DNA of 39,988 bases from UBA1181 sp045226255 (GTDB taxonomy: Bacteria > Bacteroidota > Bacteroidia > Bacteroidales > Paludibacteraceae): NCBI GenBank assembly GCA_045226255.1, contig JBGVCG010000019.1, positions 1 through 39,988 on the forward strand, read 5' to 3'. Position numbers and translations under genes: made by a program. Positions 1 to 12,600 of the stretch are shown here, piece after piece. Under the pieces are notes generated by a model, which was not told where the DNA came from, made no database searches, and saw nothing but the letters and a program-made list of their open reading frames with translations. The stretch's first letter is position 1; each line of letters opens with the position of its first letter.

Positions 1-222
1 GGTCACCTTCAGCTGCACCACGAATTGGTCGGACTGCTTCGAGAAGTCCTTCAGCAACGCCTGGACCGATATTCTGTTAGACCCGACATACTCCTTGAGG
101 CAGGTGCCGTAAGGAGGAGTCATCATCACGGATAAATCGATCGGGTAAACAGTTCCGCTCTGCGCCGAGGCCAAAGTAGGCAACAGTGCGATCAGAAAAA
201 GGGTGAACCAACGTTTCAACAT
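1..222 (-). CDS. N-terminus of a secreted protein, cut by the window edge
   Basis: Only the first 74 codons are present; the reading frame is open to the window edge. The ATG at 222 is followed by a clear signal peptide (MLKRWFTLFLIALLPTLASA, then Q), so the product is exported. The mature start contains YPIDLSVMMTPPYGTCLKEY and then a segment of the type 'VQALLKDF'. This resembles the N-terminus of large Bacteroidota surface proteins with fibronectin/Ig-like repeats that are often encoded near gliding or T9SS genes, but that link is from memory of the family style. The gene lies 82 bases downstream of the giant T9SS cargo gene on the same strand, with a strong hairpin between them, so co-expression is possible. 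The CDS is real with good confidence; its function is uncertain. Confidence 0.7.
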   Translation of the reverse strand, partial: MLKRWFTLFLIALLPTLASAQSGTVYPIDLSVMMTPPYGTCLKEYVGSNRISVQALLKDFSKQSDQFVVQLKVT

Positions 223-247
223 ATTCCTATCTAAATCTTTTTGTTTA

Positions 248-274
248 ACCGTCGCCGCGGGAGGCGGCGACGGT
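248..274 (-). terminator. Perfect 11-bp GC-rich hairpin between two secreted-protein genes
   Basis: ACCGTCGCCGC (248-258) and GCGGCGACGGT (264-274) are perfect complements around a 5-base GGGAG loop. It follows the stop of the giant gene (305) in the direction of transcription. The bases after it on the minus strand are TTAAACAAAAAG, a poor U-tract. It may be a weak terminator, an attenuator or an mRNA 3'-end stabiliser allowing partial read-through into the next gene. Confidence 0.6.
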
Positions 275-304
275 ATGTTCCTTCGTTAAAAATTTTGCCA
301 GTTA

Positions 305-640
305 TTATTCCGTTAGAATCTTCGGACTATGGATCAAGATCGTGGATCTCTGGTCATGGCTGGTTGTCATGAACACGATGATGTAGTCGTATTCGATGTC
401 GTCGTTGAACAAGTCTGAAGTCTTGAAATTGTGTTTGAAGACATGTTCTCCTGACTCAACGGTCCAATCAGAAGAGTTCGGGTCGATCTTGATCGGATTC
501 TTGTTTATCATCGTACCGTCGACGCGGTAGATGTAGAGATCAGCAGCCATCTTCCCAGTGAATCTAGCGGTGATTGTGATGTTATCCGAGAATGGGTTCG
601 GTGAACCCTCCAAGCTGATGATCTGGAACTTCTGTCCGAT
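305..640 (-). other. T9SS type A-like C-terminal sorting domain of the giant protein
   Basis: The final ~110 residues start at SPNPFSDNITI and include a LYIYRVDGTMI strand, the pattern of Por-secretion C-terminal sorting domains (PNPFxxxxxI ... IYxxxGxxV). In that family the domain directs passage through the T9SS outer-membrane machinery and is then removed. The end (SPKILTE) is less basic than the usual KKLIK-type tail, so this is a divergent member. Confidence 0.7.
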
Positions 641-3600
641 TGAATCCATCGGAGGTTTGTTCGGGTTGATTACAGCCGAAGAGTAACCTTTCTCGACTCT
701 GTATTCGCATCCCAGGAAGTAAGCCTTCATCTTGATGAAGTGCTGTGCCAAGAACTCTTGGGTGTTCTTCTTATCTTTCGGGTTGATTGAGTTGTCCTCA
801 ATCTTGAAGAAGTTGAGGTGTCTGGCTTGGACTTCGGAGATGTCGCTTCTGAGTTTGAAATTCTTCCTGAAGAATGAGTTAGGCACTTCCTCCTTTGTGT
901 CCTTGGCTTGGTAAAGCAGATCCCTTTGTGTCGGGTTGCCGTCCAAATCGTAGATGTACATGCGCTTGTCAAGCATCCTGATCCGAGGGTCTGGTTCATT
1001 TGAGCCCTTCTCGGTGAACACATACGACACGCTGTCGAACGTAGCTTCCGGACTGCAGACATCGATGAGTGCTACCACATCGCCGAAGTCATACCAAGAG
1101 GTTACCCAGAAGTCGAACGTGTCGACCTGTAGGTTGTCGTCCCTGAATTTGGTCTCGCCCTCCACGACGCATCCATGAGCATCCGTCACCTTCATTTTGA
1201 ACAAGGAGCTGGAAACACCATTATCCACTGCTTTGATCGCATCGCAATTGTCGAATGCTTCGATTTCCTTTCCTCCTAGGATATGAGACAAACTGAATAT
1301 GTAAGGAGCTGTTCCACCCTTCACATCCTTGAAGAACACGTTACCACCCTTTGTCACACTAGGTTCCTGGCAGGCGGTGGAAGCGTCGAAGGAAGCCTTC
1401 AGTGTATCTGGTTGTTTCACGATGATCTTCTCGTCGTAGGATGCGGTGTCACCCATCACGCTCTTGCAACCCTTTTCGTCGACAACCGTGAAGAAGAAGG
1501 TGTCGGCAGGCATGTTGTCCAGCGTGAGGTAATGGTTCGTGATGAAAGTATCCACCGGAGCTTTCGTGGTGTCTGAAGGATCCAACAAACTTAATTTGAA
1601 TGTCGTATCCTGCAACTTCAGTTTGGTGAAGAGAGCCAGCGTATCGTTCTTTCTCCATTCAGAGTTTCGGATGACGGTGTATGGTTCTGTTCCACCGCTG
1701 ACGTAGAGCTCAATCTTACCATTGTTCAAACCGTTGCAAGTAGCAGGCTCTACACTCTTCCTTGATGACTTGAAGATAGGAATAGTGTCCATTACCGTTC
1801 CTTGCACGTATGCTCCGCAATGTTTACTGTTGTTCTCATAGACGAAGATTCCGTGTGTCTTAGACTTCATCTTCAAAGATCCCAGCGCGATGGAGAACTC
1901 ACCGTTCACAGGTTTGATCTCCTTGGAGATGGTGTCCATCCTGAAATCCCGACAGTCGTCCAGCGTGTCGTTCCTGCAGGATGATATGTATTCCACGACG
2001 GTGTATGACGCGTTTGCGGACGGTTTCTCGGAGAATACGACTTTCACGTCTGCTGTAGGGTCCTCAGGACACTTCGTGAGGGTCGAGTCGATGTGGAGTC
2101 TGAAATTCGAATTCACAGAGTACTTCTCGTCAGACTTGACCATACAACCTTGTTCGTCGAGCACGACCACTGTGTATAGACCTGGATCCAGGAATTGGCT
2201 GACGCCCCATCCTGAGAGCGAGTTTTTGTCGTAGTGGGTAGCCTCTCCGCCTCGGAATCCGTCGCTCATCTCACCCAATGATTTCACCTTTGCGGTGTCG
2301 CTGAACGTGAAGTTGTACTCACCCCAACCACCGCTGACGTAGGCGAGGATTTGGCGTTTCGAAGGATCGCACAATGCGTCGTCCGGGTTGAAGATTATAG
2401 AGTCGATCTTCAGCGGTTTCTCTGGGAGTTTCACTTCGAAGGTGTCTCGGTACTGACATTTCTTGGCATCTGTCACCAGCACGTCGTAGAAGCCTGGCGC
2501 CAAGTTGGCGATCGTCACCACGTTAGACTCGAAGTAAGTGCCCAATCTGTCGCGCCAGAAGCTCTCCAAGTGGGTGTTCGAGTAGACAGGGGTCTTGATG
2601 GTGTCTTTGCCCTTGTAGTATACCTCCTCCATGTAGTCCGTGCTGTCAGGGAACTCGATGTTGCCCATTGCGGACCAAGTCTTACTGTCGTGGTCTCGGT
2701 AAGTGAGCCAAGAAATCGTCTTGATGTCAGTCGTGTCATACAGTTGGTCGATTTTGTGATTTAATGCCACATCACCTTCCTTGTATTCCACGATGGTGTC
2801 TTTACCGTCGATGGTTTCATGTTTATAGAGACGGTTCGTGTCGTATTTATCCGTGGAATCGTGTGCGGAGAGGTACGAGTAGGATTTGCCGCCCCTACGA
2901 GGCGCCAATGATATCACACCGTCCTTGCTGGAGGAGCAACTGATTGGCATCACCTCTCTGAGCAACTGTACAGGAGCTGGCTTCTTCACCTCCGTGTCGT
3001 AATGGGTGACGTCGGTACATCCCTCAAGGTTGCTCTTGTACGTGAAGCGATAGGTGCCTGCTTCCAGATCAAGGTATTTATATTGGCCTGTTATGGCTCC
3101 TGCCGGATCCGGAGAGAAGTTGGTGAAGCTTATTGGTGAGGTGGACAGAGAATCCATCTCTCCGTATATTGGCACTTTTTCCGTCACAACCACCGAATCG
3201 ATGCGGATGATGGTGTCAAATACCAGATTTCCTTCCTCATCCATCTTCTGTGGAATGATGGTATCGCTCGAATAGATAGTATCGTAGAGGAAGACGATTG
3301 CGTCGACCTTGAAAGTATCCTGCGAGTTGTACATGAAGGTGGTGTCGACGTGGATTGTCGTGTCATAAGGCTCGACCGTCGCAACGATGGTGTCGAACAC
3401 CAAGATTGTGTCATATCGGATGACGATCGAATCCACCTTGATTGTATCCTGGGATCTTTTCTTGAATGTCGTATCGATGTTAATTATCATGTCGAGTGAA
3501 TCGAATACAGCGACCAGAGAGAACGAGGTGTCTGGAACCAAGAACGTGGAGTCCTTCGTATCACCCGTGAGGCCCATGTAAGTCACCTTTGTCGTCGCGA

Positions 3601-6600
3601 ATCCTGAGAATGTCGCATCGGAGTATCCTCCGGACACCTTCAGGGTTATCTTACCGTCGGCGTCGTATGGACAGTCGAGCACAAGCTTGGATTCGTCAGC
3701 GATCAACTCCATCTTGTATGGATCGATGCTCTTGACTTCCTGTTTGTCGTCCAGTTTGTCGCCACATTCGTTGGTGACTTCCGCCGACCATGTTCCGCTA
3801 GGTAATTTTGTCATGGCGATGGTCGCCCTAGGTTGCCCGTCCACGGTGTCCACCAGGACGGAACCCTCCATGTGGGAAGGATAGTAGTTGCTTCCGCCTC
3901 TGTTGAAGTTCACCTTGTGGAGGTCCGTCCAGCCGTACACCTCGAATGCGAGTTTTCCGTTCGGTTGGTTGATGCAGGTCGCGTTTGTGATTGACGACTG
4001 GTCGATCTTGACGCTCGGGATGTATTGATCCACATTGAAGTCTGCGGTATCCGAGTTGTTACATTTGTCTTTAACAATCAAGGTGTATGATCCACCACGC
4101 AAGGAGTCTACGTTGAAGTCGCCTACATATCCTGGATAATAGCTATCAGGCTTGACGTTGCTCTTGTACGTTCTGGTGGTAGGGTCGTTGATGTAGATGT
4201 TGGCTGTGTGAGTGTAAGTCCAACCGTCCACCAAGAATTTGGATTTTCCGTTCGGGATGAGACAGGTCATCGGCTTGGTCTCGAATTCAGATGCTATCCT
4301 CAACTCTTGCAGAGAATCCACGGTCACCTCGTTGCGGATAGGATCGACGCCCATGTCGCAATCCATGGAACCGAGTCGTGTGATTGCGAAGTACTTGCCT
4401 GGAGCAAGGTTTTCTGGCGTGATGAATGAACCGTCAGGGTTAAGCACGATTTCCGTGTAGATGGTGTCTTGTGAATCGATCATGCCATAAGCGATGGTTG
4501 CCGTGATCGCGAAATCCAACTCGGAAGAGAGTTTCGGTTTGATTACCATGAGACCGTTCTTCGCGTTGTGGCATTTCTCAGACTCGCCATATACCTTTTG
4601 GGTGATGGAAGGCAACTCTTGTGCTGAAGGCACAGTGAAGCTCTTGGTGTAGCGGTCGCAAGCGTGCGCATCGGATACGGTCAGAGAGTAGGTCTTGCCC
4701 TCCTCTGTCTGGAATGGGAATTCGCTGGTGCCGTTTATCTCCTCTGTGCCGTCGCTCCAAGTGTAGGTGTAAGGTGCGGACTCGCCGGATACTTCCGGAA
4801 TCAGTTTCGAGCCTTCGCAGTTACCCGTCAGGGTGTATTGGATGGCCAGGGTGTCAGGGCCTGCGATCCTCACGTATTCTCCCACGCTGTCCTTGCAAGT
4901 CTCCTTCACGAGGCTTGATTCGTATCTGTAGGAGACATAGTAGTCGCCCTTTCCTATGTTATCATATAGGATGGTGCCCTTTCCGTCAAACGCCTTGTCG
5001 TTCACAAAGGCCTTGTGGTTGTCCCCGATGCCGCCCGACACCGTGAAGCGGATCAAGGCGTCCTTGCTGCGCGCGCAGACAACCGAGTCGACAAATGTGT
5101 CGACGGAGAGTGTCAACGGCTCGTGGGCAGGGAAAGTGACCGTGTTGGTCGTCATCTCGCTGCCGCAGGCATCCCTCACGATGTAATAGTAGGAGTGTCC
5201 GTTGCCCAATCCGGGAGCGTAGAGCTTCGTCTCGTTTCCGTTGGCGATCGGTTTGATCTTATTATCGTCATGTTTGTCTCCATCGTCAACAATATTCCAG
5301 GCGACGTAGTCGTCCTCCCATCCGGTTGCGATGCTTGCGGCTATACCATCGGCAGGATTGATACATGTCTGCTTGACCTCTTCGGTCAGTTCCGACATGG
5401 AGAACTTGACCTTCTTGCCGGAGATGGAGAACTCACCCTTGATGCTGTTGGTGTCGAGGCGGCAGCTCTCCGTTCCGTAGTAGACCTCGTACGAGTATGA
5501 ACCCTCGGCCAGGGTCTCAATCTTGAGTTCGCCGTTCAATGCGGCGTAGGTTCCAGCGGCCTTAGTCTCTTCCTTGGTCTTGGTGTTCGTTACCACGCAA
5601 GCGACGGACTGTTGAGTGTTGTCCGTAGAGAAGAGGACTCCGATGGTTCCGTTGTTCTTGTCGAAGCAAGTGATGTTTTTGGTGTATACGCTATCCACTT
5701 TCAGCTCGGAGAGTTGATCCACATTAGGAATAATCGACAATGTGTCAGGGTGGGAGAGACATCCTGTGGAATCCTCGACCACGCAGATGTAGTTTCCTGC
5801 GCTGACGTCGTTGAGATGGTTGGACGTGCTGTCGAACTGCTCGCCTCTAGGATCGGTCCAGTGATAGATGTATTTGCCTCGGCCGCCCTTAGCGTCCACC
5901 GTCACTGCACCCTCGGCACAAGCCGCACCGTTGCTGGTCAACGATGTCGACAATGGCTCAGGAGAGTAGATGGAGAACGATGCGGATACGGAATCCGAGC
6001 AAGCTGGATCGTATTTCTTGAACGTTGCTTGGTAATCACCGGCCGGCAAATCGTTGAACGAGAATGTGGAATCACAGCTGGAAGTCAATGTGGTATTCAC
6101 CTCGTAACCTTTGTCGGACTTCAGTGTAAAGGTCGTCGCAACGCCAGACTTCACCTTGATGTTTGCGAACGCGAAGTCGAGTCCGCACTTCAGGGAGTCG
6201 GTTGTATAGTCGACCAGTTGCATCTCTATGGCGTCGCTCTCAGGCACGTCCACTGTGAAATGCTTGATGTCGAAGGCGTTTCCGCAGTCATCCTCCGCCT
6301 TGACGTCGTGTTCTCCGACTGCGATTGCGGAGAGTATAACCTCACCTTTCGCGGTGAATGCCGCATCGTCCTTATAGTCGACATATGCGTTTGCGTTGTT
6401 GGCTTCGCTCGATATGAGCTCGCCGTCAAAGTATATCTTCATCGATGGGTGGAATCCGTCCATCGGGATGGTCAACTCTGCGGAAGGCGAGTTGGCGCAG
6501 GAAGTGAAGATCGTCGTGTCGTTCGCCGAGTCGGAGTGGAGAGACTCCCGATCCTTCACTTCGAGGACGACATCTTGTATGTTCGAGTTGACGCATTGGG

Positions 6601-9600
6601 ATATCGGAGCGAACGTCATCGTGTAGGTTCCGATCTTGAGGTCGCTGATTATCTTTTCCTCCGTCAATGGGTATGACTGGCTCAAGATGGTGCCCACTTC
6701 GCCTTCGCCCGTGAGGGTGACAGACATGGCACCCACCATGTGGCAGCTTGTCGCGAAATAGATTTCTCCGGATCCGCTGCCGTGGCATTTCGTAGGGGCT
6801 ACCGCCACGCTGTCGAGGAGCAGAGTCTGGAAAGGAACCACCTTCAGTTCCAGCGTGTAGAGTGTGTCGGTCGAGATCACGCCCTTGGCGAAGACCGTGT
6901 CGAAGTGGGTTGCGTCGGCCTCCAGCGAGGAGGTCTCCACGTTCCATCCGTGTTTCTCGTAGTTCGTTCCGAGGCAGACGGTGTCGTAGATGGCCACGGA
7001 AACGGTGTCACGTACGCCGTCGAACAGTTCGTAGGCTCCGTAGCAGGCGAGATCCAGGCGGGCCACGCCCCTCGCGTCACGGTCCACGGTCGTGTTCTCG
7101 ATAGGGAAGCGTGCCAAGCTATGGTCAGGGAAGGAGTCTTTCATCAGAGCGACTGTCTTGACGAAACCTCCGTTATCCTTCAGGTTGGCAGTGAAGAGGC
7201 CAGTGTTGGCGTCATATGTTCCATCCAAATATAATGGCAATTGTTCAATCGGCAGTTTAACATCCAAGTCGGATGCAAAGTCTGCTGTTGATGGGTATAC
7301 GTTGTACGCATGGTCCACCGTGGAGTTTGCGGACAGCTTGGAAGAAGCGTTGCCCGTGAAGATATTTCCACGCATGACTGCCTCGCCCAGGCTGAGGGTG
7401 CATTCCTCCTTGTTATTGCCTGCGATGGTGTTATTGTACAAATATGATTTGCCGGAGAGGTGATCGATCGCGATTGGGGTCGCGGTGTTGTTGTCAGCGA
7501 ACGTCGTGTTCTTGATGACCACATCACCGAGTGTGTTCTTGCTGTGGATAGCGTAACCTGCGTTCTCCTCGTTGGAGAGTATGCCCGTGAATGTGGAGTT
7601 CTCCACAGAGACGGAGGATAGATAATCCGCAAGAATTCCCACTGCGCTTCGTCCTTTAGCATCGAAGCTTGTCGCATTGACGAGCAATGTCTTCGTGGAA
7701 TCCATGTTGATAGCGATGTCGAAGGTGTCGAACGAACAGCTGTCAACCACAACTTCCCTTTGTCCTTTGACATTGTATTGGATGCTAGACATGCGCACGT
7801 CGTATAGACCAACCGGTGATGCAGACCAACCTTCGATGTTCAGGTTGAATATGGAGTCGGCGTAGAATCGGGTCACGTATGCCGCGTTCTTCTCGTCATC
7901 CTTCTTGGCATTCTTCTTGAATCCACCGATGATCGTCACTGAGTTCTCTGTGGTTACCGAAGTGGCACCCGACAGCTTGTCCATCGCATAGGAACCTTCT
8001 GCGACATAGAATGTGGCGCCATCCTCGACGATTGGCAGACCATAGAGGAAGTCCGCACCGTTCATGGCGTTGTCCCAATCCGCACCGGTACCTCTTCCGG
8101 TACGTTCGGTCTTCACGTAGAATCCAGATCCCTCGAAGCTAGGCGTCACATAGAGATGGTGCTCGATCGTCAACGGGCATCCGATCACGTTGACAGAGTC
8201 AGGACCGTAGATCTTGTAGTTGCCGACCGTGTCGTAGGTGATGCCTTGGAATGATCCTCCGATCTGGATGGTGTCCATCATCACGAGCGTGTCAGGTCTG
8301 CAATCCATCTCGTAGGCACCCATGCAGGTCAGGGCGTTACGATCCCTGCCAGTCTCGTCGATGGTTACGACCGTCTCCTCCAAAGGCAAGCGGATGAATG
8401 AGCCGTTCGGCAACTTGTCTTCCAAGACCTCGATGATGGTGGTGATGTTCTCTTTGGAAGCTAACTTATCCACGGCGAAGAACTTATCGTCCTTGAGGGA
8501 ACCTTCGAAAATGCCCACCAAGTCTTTCGGCTCCACCAACAGGTCGTGTTCGCCCAACTGGCAGATGTTGCCTGTGGTGTCTGGGTTATAAACATATAGG
8601 TTGTAGTCGGATACGACTGGAATGACTTCTTTGCCGTCATCGTTTACGAATCTGAAGTTCATGTTGAAGACATTACCCTTCATGACCGTATGGGCGTAGT
8701 CCGCCAATTCGATTGCGTTCGTGTAGCCCCTGCAGAGCGAGAACGTGTTGTTATAGAGTTCCACATGCATGTCCGGATCGTTCACCCAACGAGGGAATAC
8801 CGACAATGGGTTCCTGACGCTGTTGAATGTGGAGTTTTGAATGCGTACTCTTCCGTATGGAGCGTAGAATGAGCATCCATATGAAGTATTGGAGAATGAA
8901 CATCCATCCAAAAGGAATTCGTTGTATACCTTCTTGTCTGAATTGGATGTCTGGCAGACGTCCGCATAGAGTATTGTGTCGAAGCGGCAGGATTTCAGGC
9001 ACAAGGTGTCTGCGCCGCTGTAGATAGCCACATAGGTCTTGACGAACGAACAGCTGTCCAAATAGAATGATGCTTCGACAGAGTTGTTGGCTGAATAGAG
9101 GCTCAGTGCGGCGCTACTTCCCTTGAACATAGGGTAGTTGCCCTTCATCGTCAAACCGTACAGATGGCATGAACCGGATTGTTTCATCTGCAGATCCATC
9201 ACGCGGCTAGCGTTGTTGTTCAAGCCTTTGACATCCCAGTTGATGTAATCCTCTGAGGAAGGAGTATACACATCGTCCTCCGTCAAGTCGGCGGACAAGA
9301 TTGTCGCGTATTTCGTCGCATCCGGCACGTCTCCTTCCTTAGCGTTCGGAGGATAAGCACCTATCACGTTGATAGGGCGGGATGTCGTGTAGGCCACACC
9401 TGACGAGTTGGATATCTTGCCGGTCCAGTCGAACATTGGGTGGTAAGTACCTGCGGCGATGTGGAATGTCGCGTCTTTAGGCACGATGGAGAAGTAGCGT
9501 GCGAATGTGGTGTCGCCCATCGCGTTATCCCAGTCTTTACCGGAACCGTCTCCGTGGGAGCGGGTCTTCACATAGTAGTCGACATAGGTAGGGAACTCGA

Positions 9601-12600
9601 ACGCACCCACGCAGCTTGTATCTTTTCTGAGGTATCCTCTCTGGTCGAAGTCGACGGCGCGGGCCTCCGCAGGGATGGAAAGCACGGCACCTCCGTCGAA
9701 CAATGATTGGAACAGAGCCACGGTCGGTGTGTAACCTCCGTTGTCGCGTGTAGTAGGGAGGTATATGTCATCGTTGCCGTAGTATTCCTCACCGTCCAGT
9801 ATGTAAGGAACATCCGTGTTCTTCATGGCCATGTCATGTTCACCTTTTGCGGTCGTGAAGTCAGACGAGAAGATGTTGTAGTCGCTTGAAGTGATGGTGG
9901 CGTTGCCTTCCATGGAAGACTTTCCGTTCGCCACAATCATGTTTCCGAAGAGTTTCATTCTGGAAGACTCGTCGGTGAATGTGAACACGGAACCCGTATG
10001 TGTGGATTTCGGTTCGATGAAGTTACCTGCTATCGTATTATTCGTGAGGTCCAGTTCAGAAGATTGGGACACGAATACCGCACCCTCGAATGCCCTGTTC
10101 TTCACGATGGTGTTGTTGACGAACGTCGCGGAGGATTGATCCAGATAAGCGACGGCGCCTTTCGAACCACCGTTATTGCACAATGTGTCGTGCGAGAAGT
10201 TCTCGTGGATTGTAGAGGCGTTGACGTCCAATTTCGTGTTGGTCACGTTGAATACCGAGCCGACGCAGGAGTAGTTCAACGAGAACTCCGAGTTGGTCAC
10301 CTTGATGTCGGCGTCCTTCGCATAGATAGCGGAGGAGAGGTTCTTTGTGACGACACAACGGTCCATTGCCAGGGCGGCGCCCTCCTTCAGGGATATCGCT
10401 CCATCTTCGGTGTTGTTCACGCCGGAGAAGGTGATGCCGAACAGAGAGACGTGAGGTTGACCCATGATGTGGATCAGCGCAGGCTCGTTATCTCCGAAGT
10501 GTCCGTTCGTCGGGAGGTATTCGTTCGTGTAGAAGTACATGTTGTCGTTATCCCAGGTGTCTGCGGACAGTTTCGTCGTGTAGGCTTCCGGAACGGAAGG
10601 CGTACCGATGGTAGTGACAGTGTCAGGGTAACCTCCGATGATCGTCACGCTCTTGTTGATGATGTAGGTGAGGCCATAGAGTGGGTCTTCGACATCGCAG
10701 TGGTAGGTACCAGCGGCGACGTGGAAGGTATCGTCGTCATAGACGAGAGGGAGGTATGTGGCGAAGTCTGTCGGAGACATGGCGTTGAGCCAGTCGGATC
10801 CATCGCCCGTACCGTCCACCTTGACGTAGTAACCGCCGTCCTTTTTCTCAGGGCGTACCGCCAAGGCGAGGGTGACGATGCTGTCGCAGCCGCTCTCCAG
10901 CTTGATGGTGTCAGTAAAGGTGTGGACACCCACTTTTGCGGTCAGCGTCGACAGATCGTTTCCGTTGAAGGAGTAAGGATCTCCGATGGTCACTGTGTCG
11001 GTCACTGTGCTCTTGATGGCGGAGCAAGATATTTCGTATGCGCCCATGCAGGTCGGGTCCAGACGTGTCTCGCCCCTTTGGTCTGTGGTGACCACGGTCT
11101 CCGTGAGCGGGAAGCGAATGCTGGTGCCGTCAGGGAGACGGTCGGATTTAAGCATTACGACAGGGGTGAAGTCTTCACCTGTTTTCAACTCTGGAGTGAA
11201 GATTCCTGTGGTTGGGTCGTAGGTGCCAGCCATTAAATCGAATAATTCTTCATTCCTGTTTTTAACGCCAGAAAAATCTTCTTCGCAACTTAATGTTGCC
11301 AAATAATCTGTATAATAAGCTGAAACTATATTTTTCTCACTAGGGATGCTCAAGCAACCGTTGCCATCGTTGGTCGAGAATAAAGGTATAATGTTGTTCT
11401 CTACAACAATATTCTTCGTGTCTTCGAGTTTGATTGTCTCAAGGACACCGTCTTTAGTCATTTTGTTCCCCAATAAGATATTTCCCTGAAGTATGGATGA
11501 GGAATCTATATTCATCACATAATCTCCATTTAGAGTATTCCCCGTTATCGTGTTGTTGTACATCTTAACAACGGATTTTTGGTTGGATGAAAGAAGTTTA
11601 TTCGCTTCATTGCCTATAATCGTATTGTTTTCGATATGAATATTGGAGTTTGTAAGCGTAAACAAAGTATCAGTCGTTTTGTTGTCGTAAATCGTTGAAT
11701 TAGTCAGTGAAATACTATTATTGTGTATGAGCTCGGCTATTTTACAATTGCTATTGTTGTAGAATACGCACTTGTTGACACTTGCGTGTGGATATTTATT
11801 GTAAGTTGTTTTTAAGCCAGTTTGGTAATCAGAGATTAAATCAACGTTTTTATTGTCCTTGAAAGTTATCCTTTCTATTGTTATAGTGTCGTCGGCAATA
11901 TTATGTATTGCTGCACCTCCCTCATTCCCATCGAACGTTGAATTGCTGATATGACCTTTTTTGGAAGTAAATTCGATAATTCCAGTATGCTTGCTGTCCG
12001 TTATGCTTGTCCAGTACACATTTGCATGGAATATGTGATTCTGGGAGAATTGACAACTGTCAAATTTTGATTCCTCGTAACAATTAATGGCGCCTCTTGG
12101 TATAGTGACATTTCCGTATTTGTAGAATGAGTTGTCGTTTATTTTTACATGTTTGAAGCTGAGGCTAGTATGAACTGTCATAATAATGAGCTCTCCCACA
12201 TTCCCAGTAATATTTACATTCTCAAAATCGACACGGTGTAATTCCAATGTAAATAATTTAAATGTGTTCTCTATGACATCTGTTCTGACAAACTTGATGT
12301 TACATGAGATTGGTATTAGATACTCATTTTGACAATGAGTGATTTTTGAATCGAAAAATGCCAATGAGATATTATCCTGGCTTGGTGTCGACGACACCAA
12401 TACGTTATCTTGGTCAAATGTACATTTGGAAAATGTAACAGAATCAGCTTTATTGTCGACATTTAGAACTTCTTTGGCTGATTTGAACATAATCCCATCA
12501 AATGCTATTTTCTTAGAATCCATACGGAAGAGCGTATCGACGTTGTCCTCTGTGTTTTTATTAACGAATATAGCTCGACCATCGATAAATGTGGAATCCT

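Noticed and set aside
5612..6676. 354-codon open frame on the plus strand
   Set aside because: It is antisense to the SprB-like region, with no recognisable domain, start signal or neighbour logic.
9998..11236. 412-codon open frame on the plus strand opposite the giant gene
   Set aside because: Its protein is biased (many V, R, G, D) with no family motif. It is the complement of repetitive beta-helix coding sequence, whose codon bias keeps antisense frames open.
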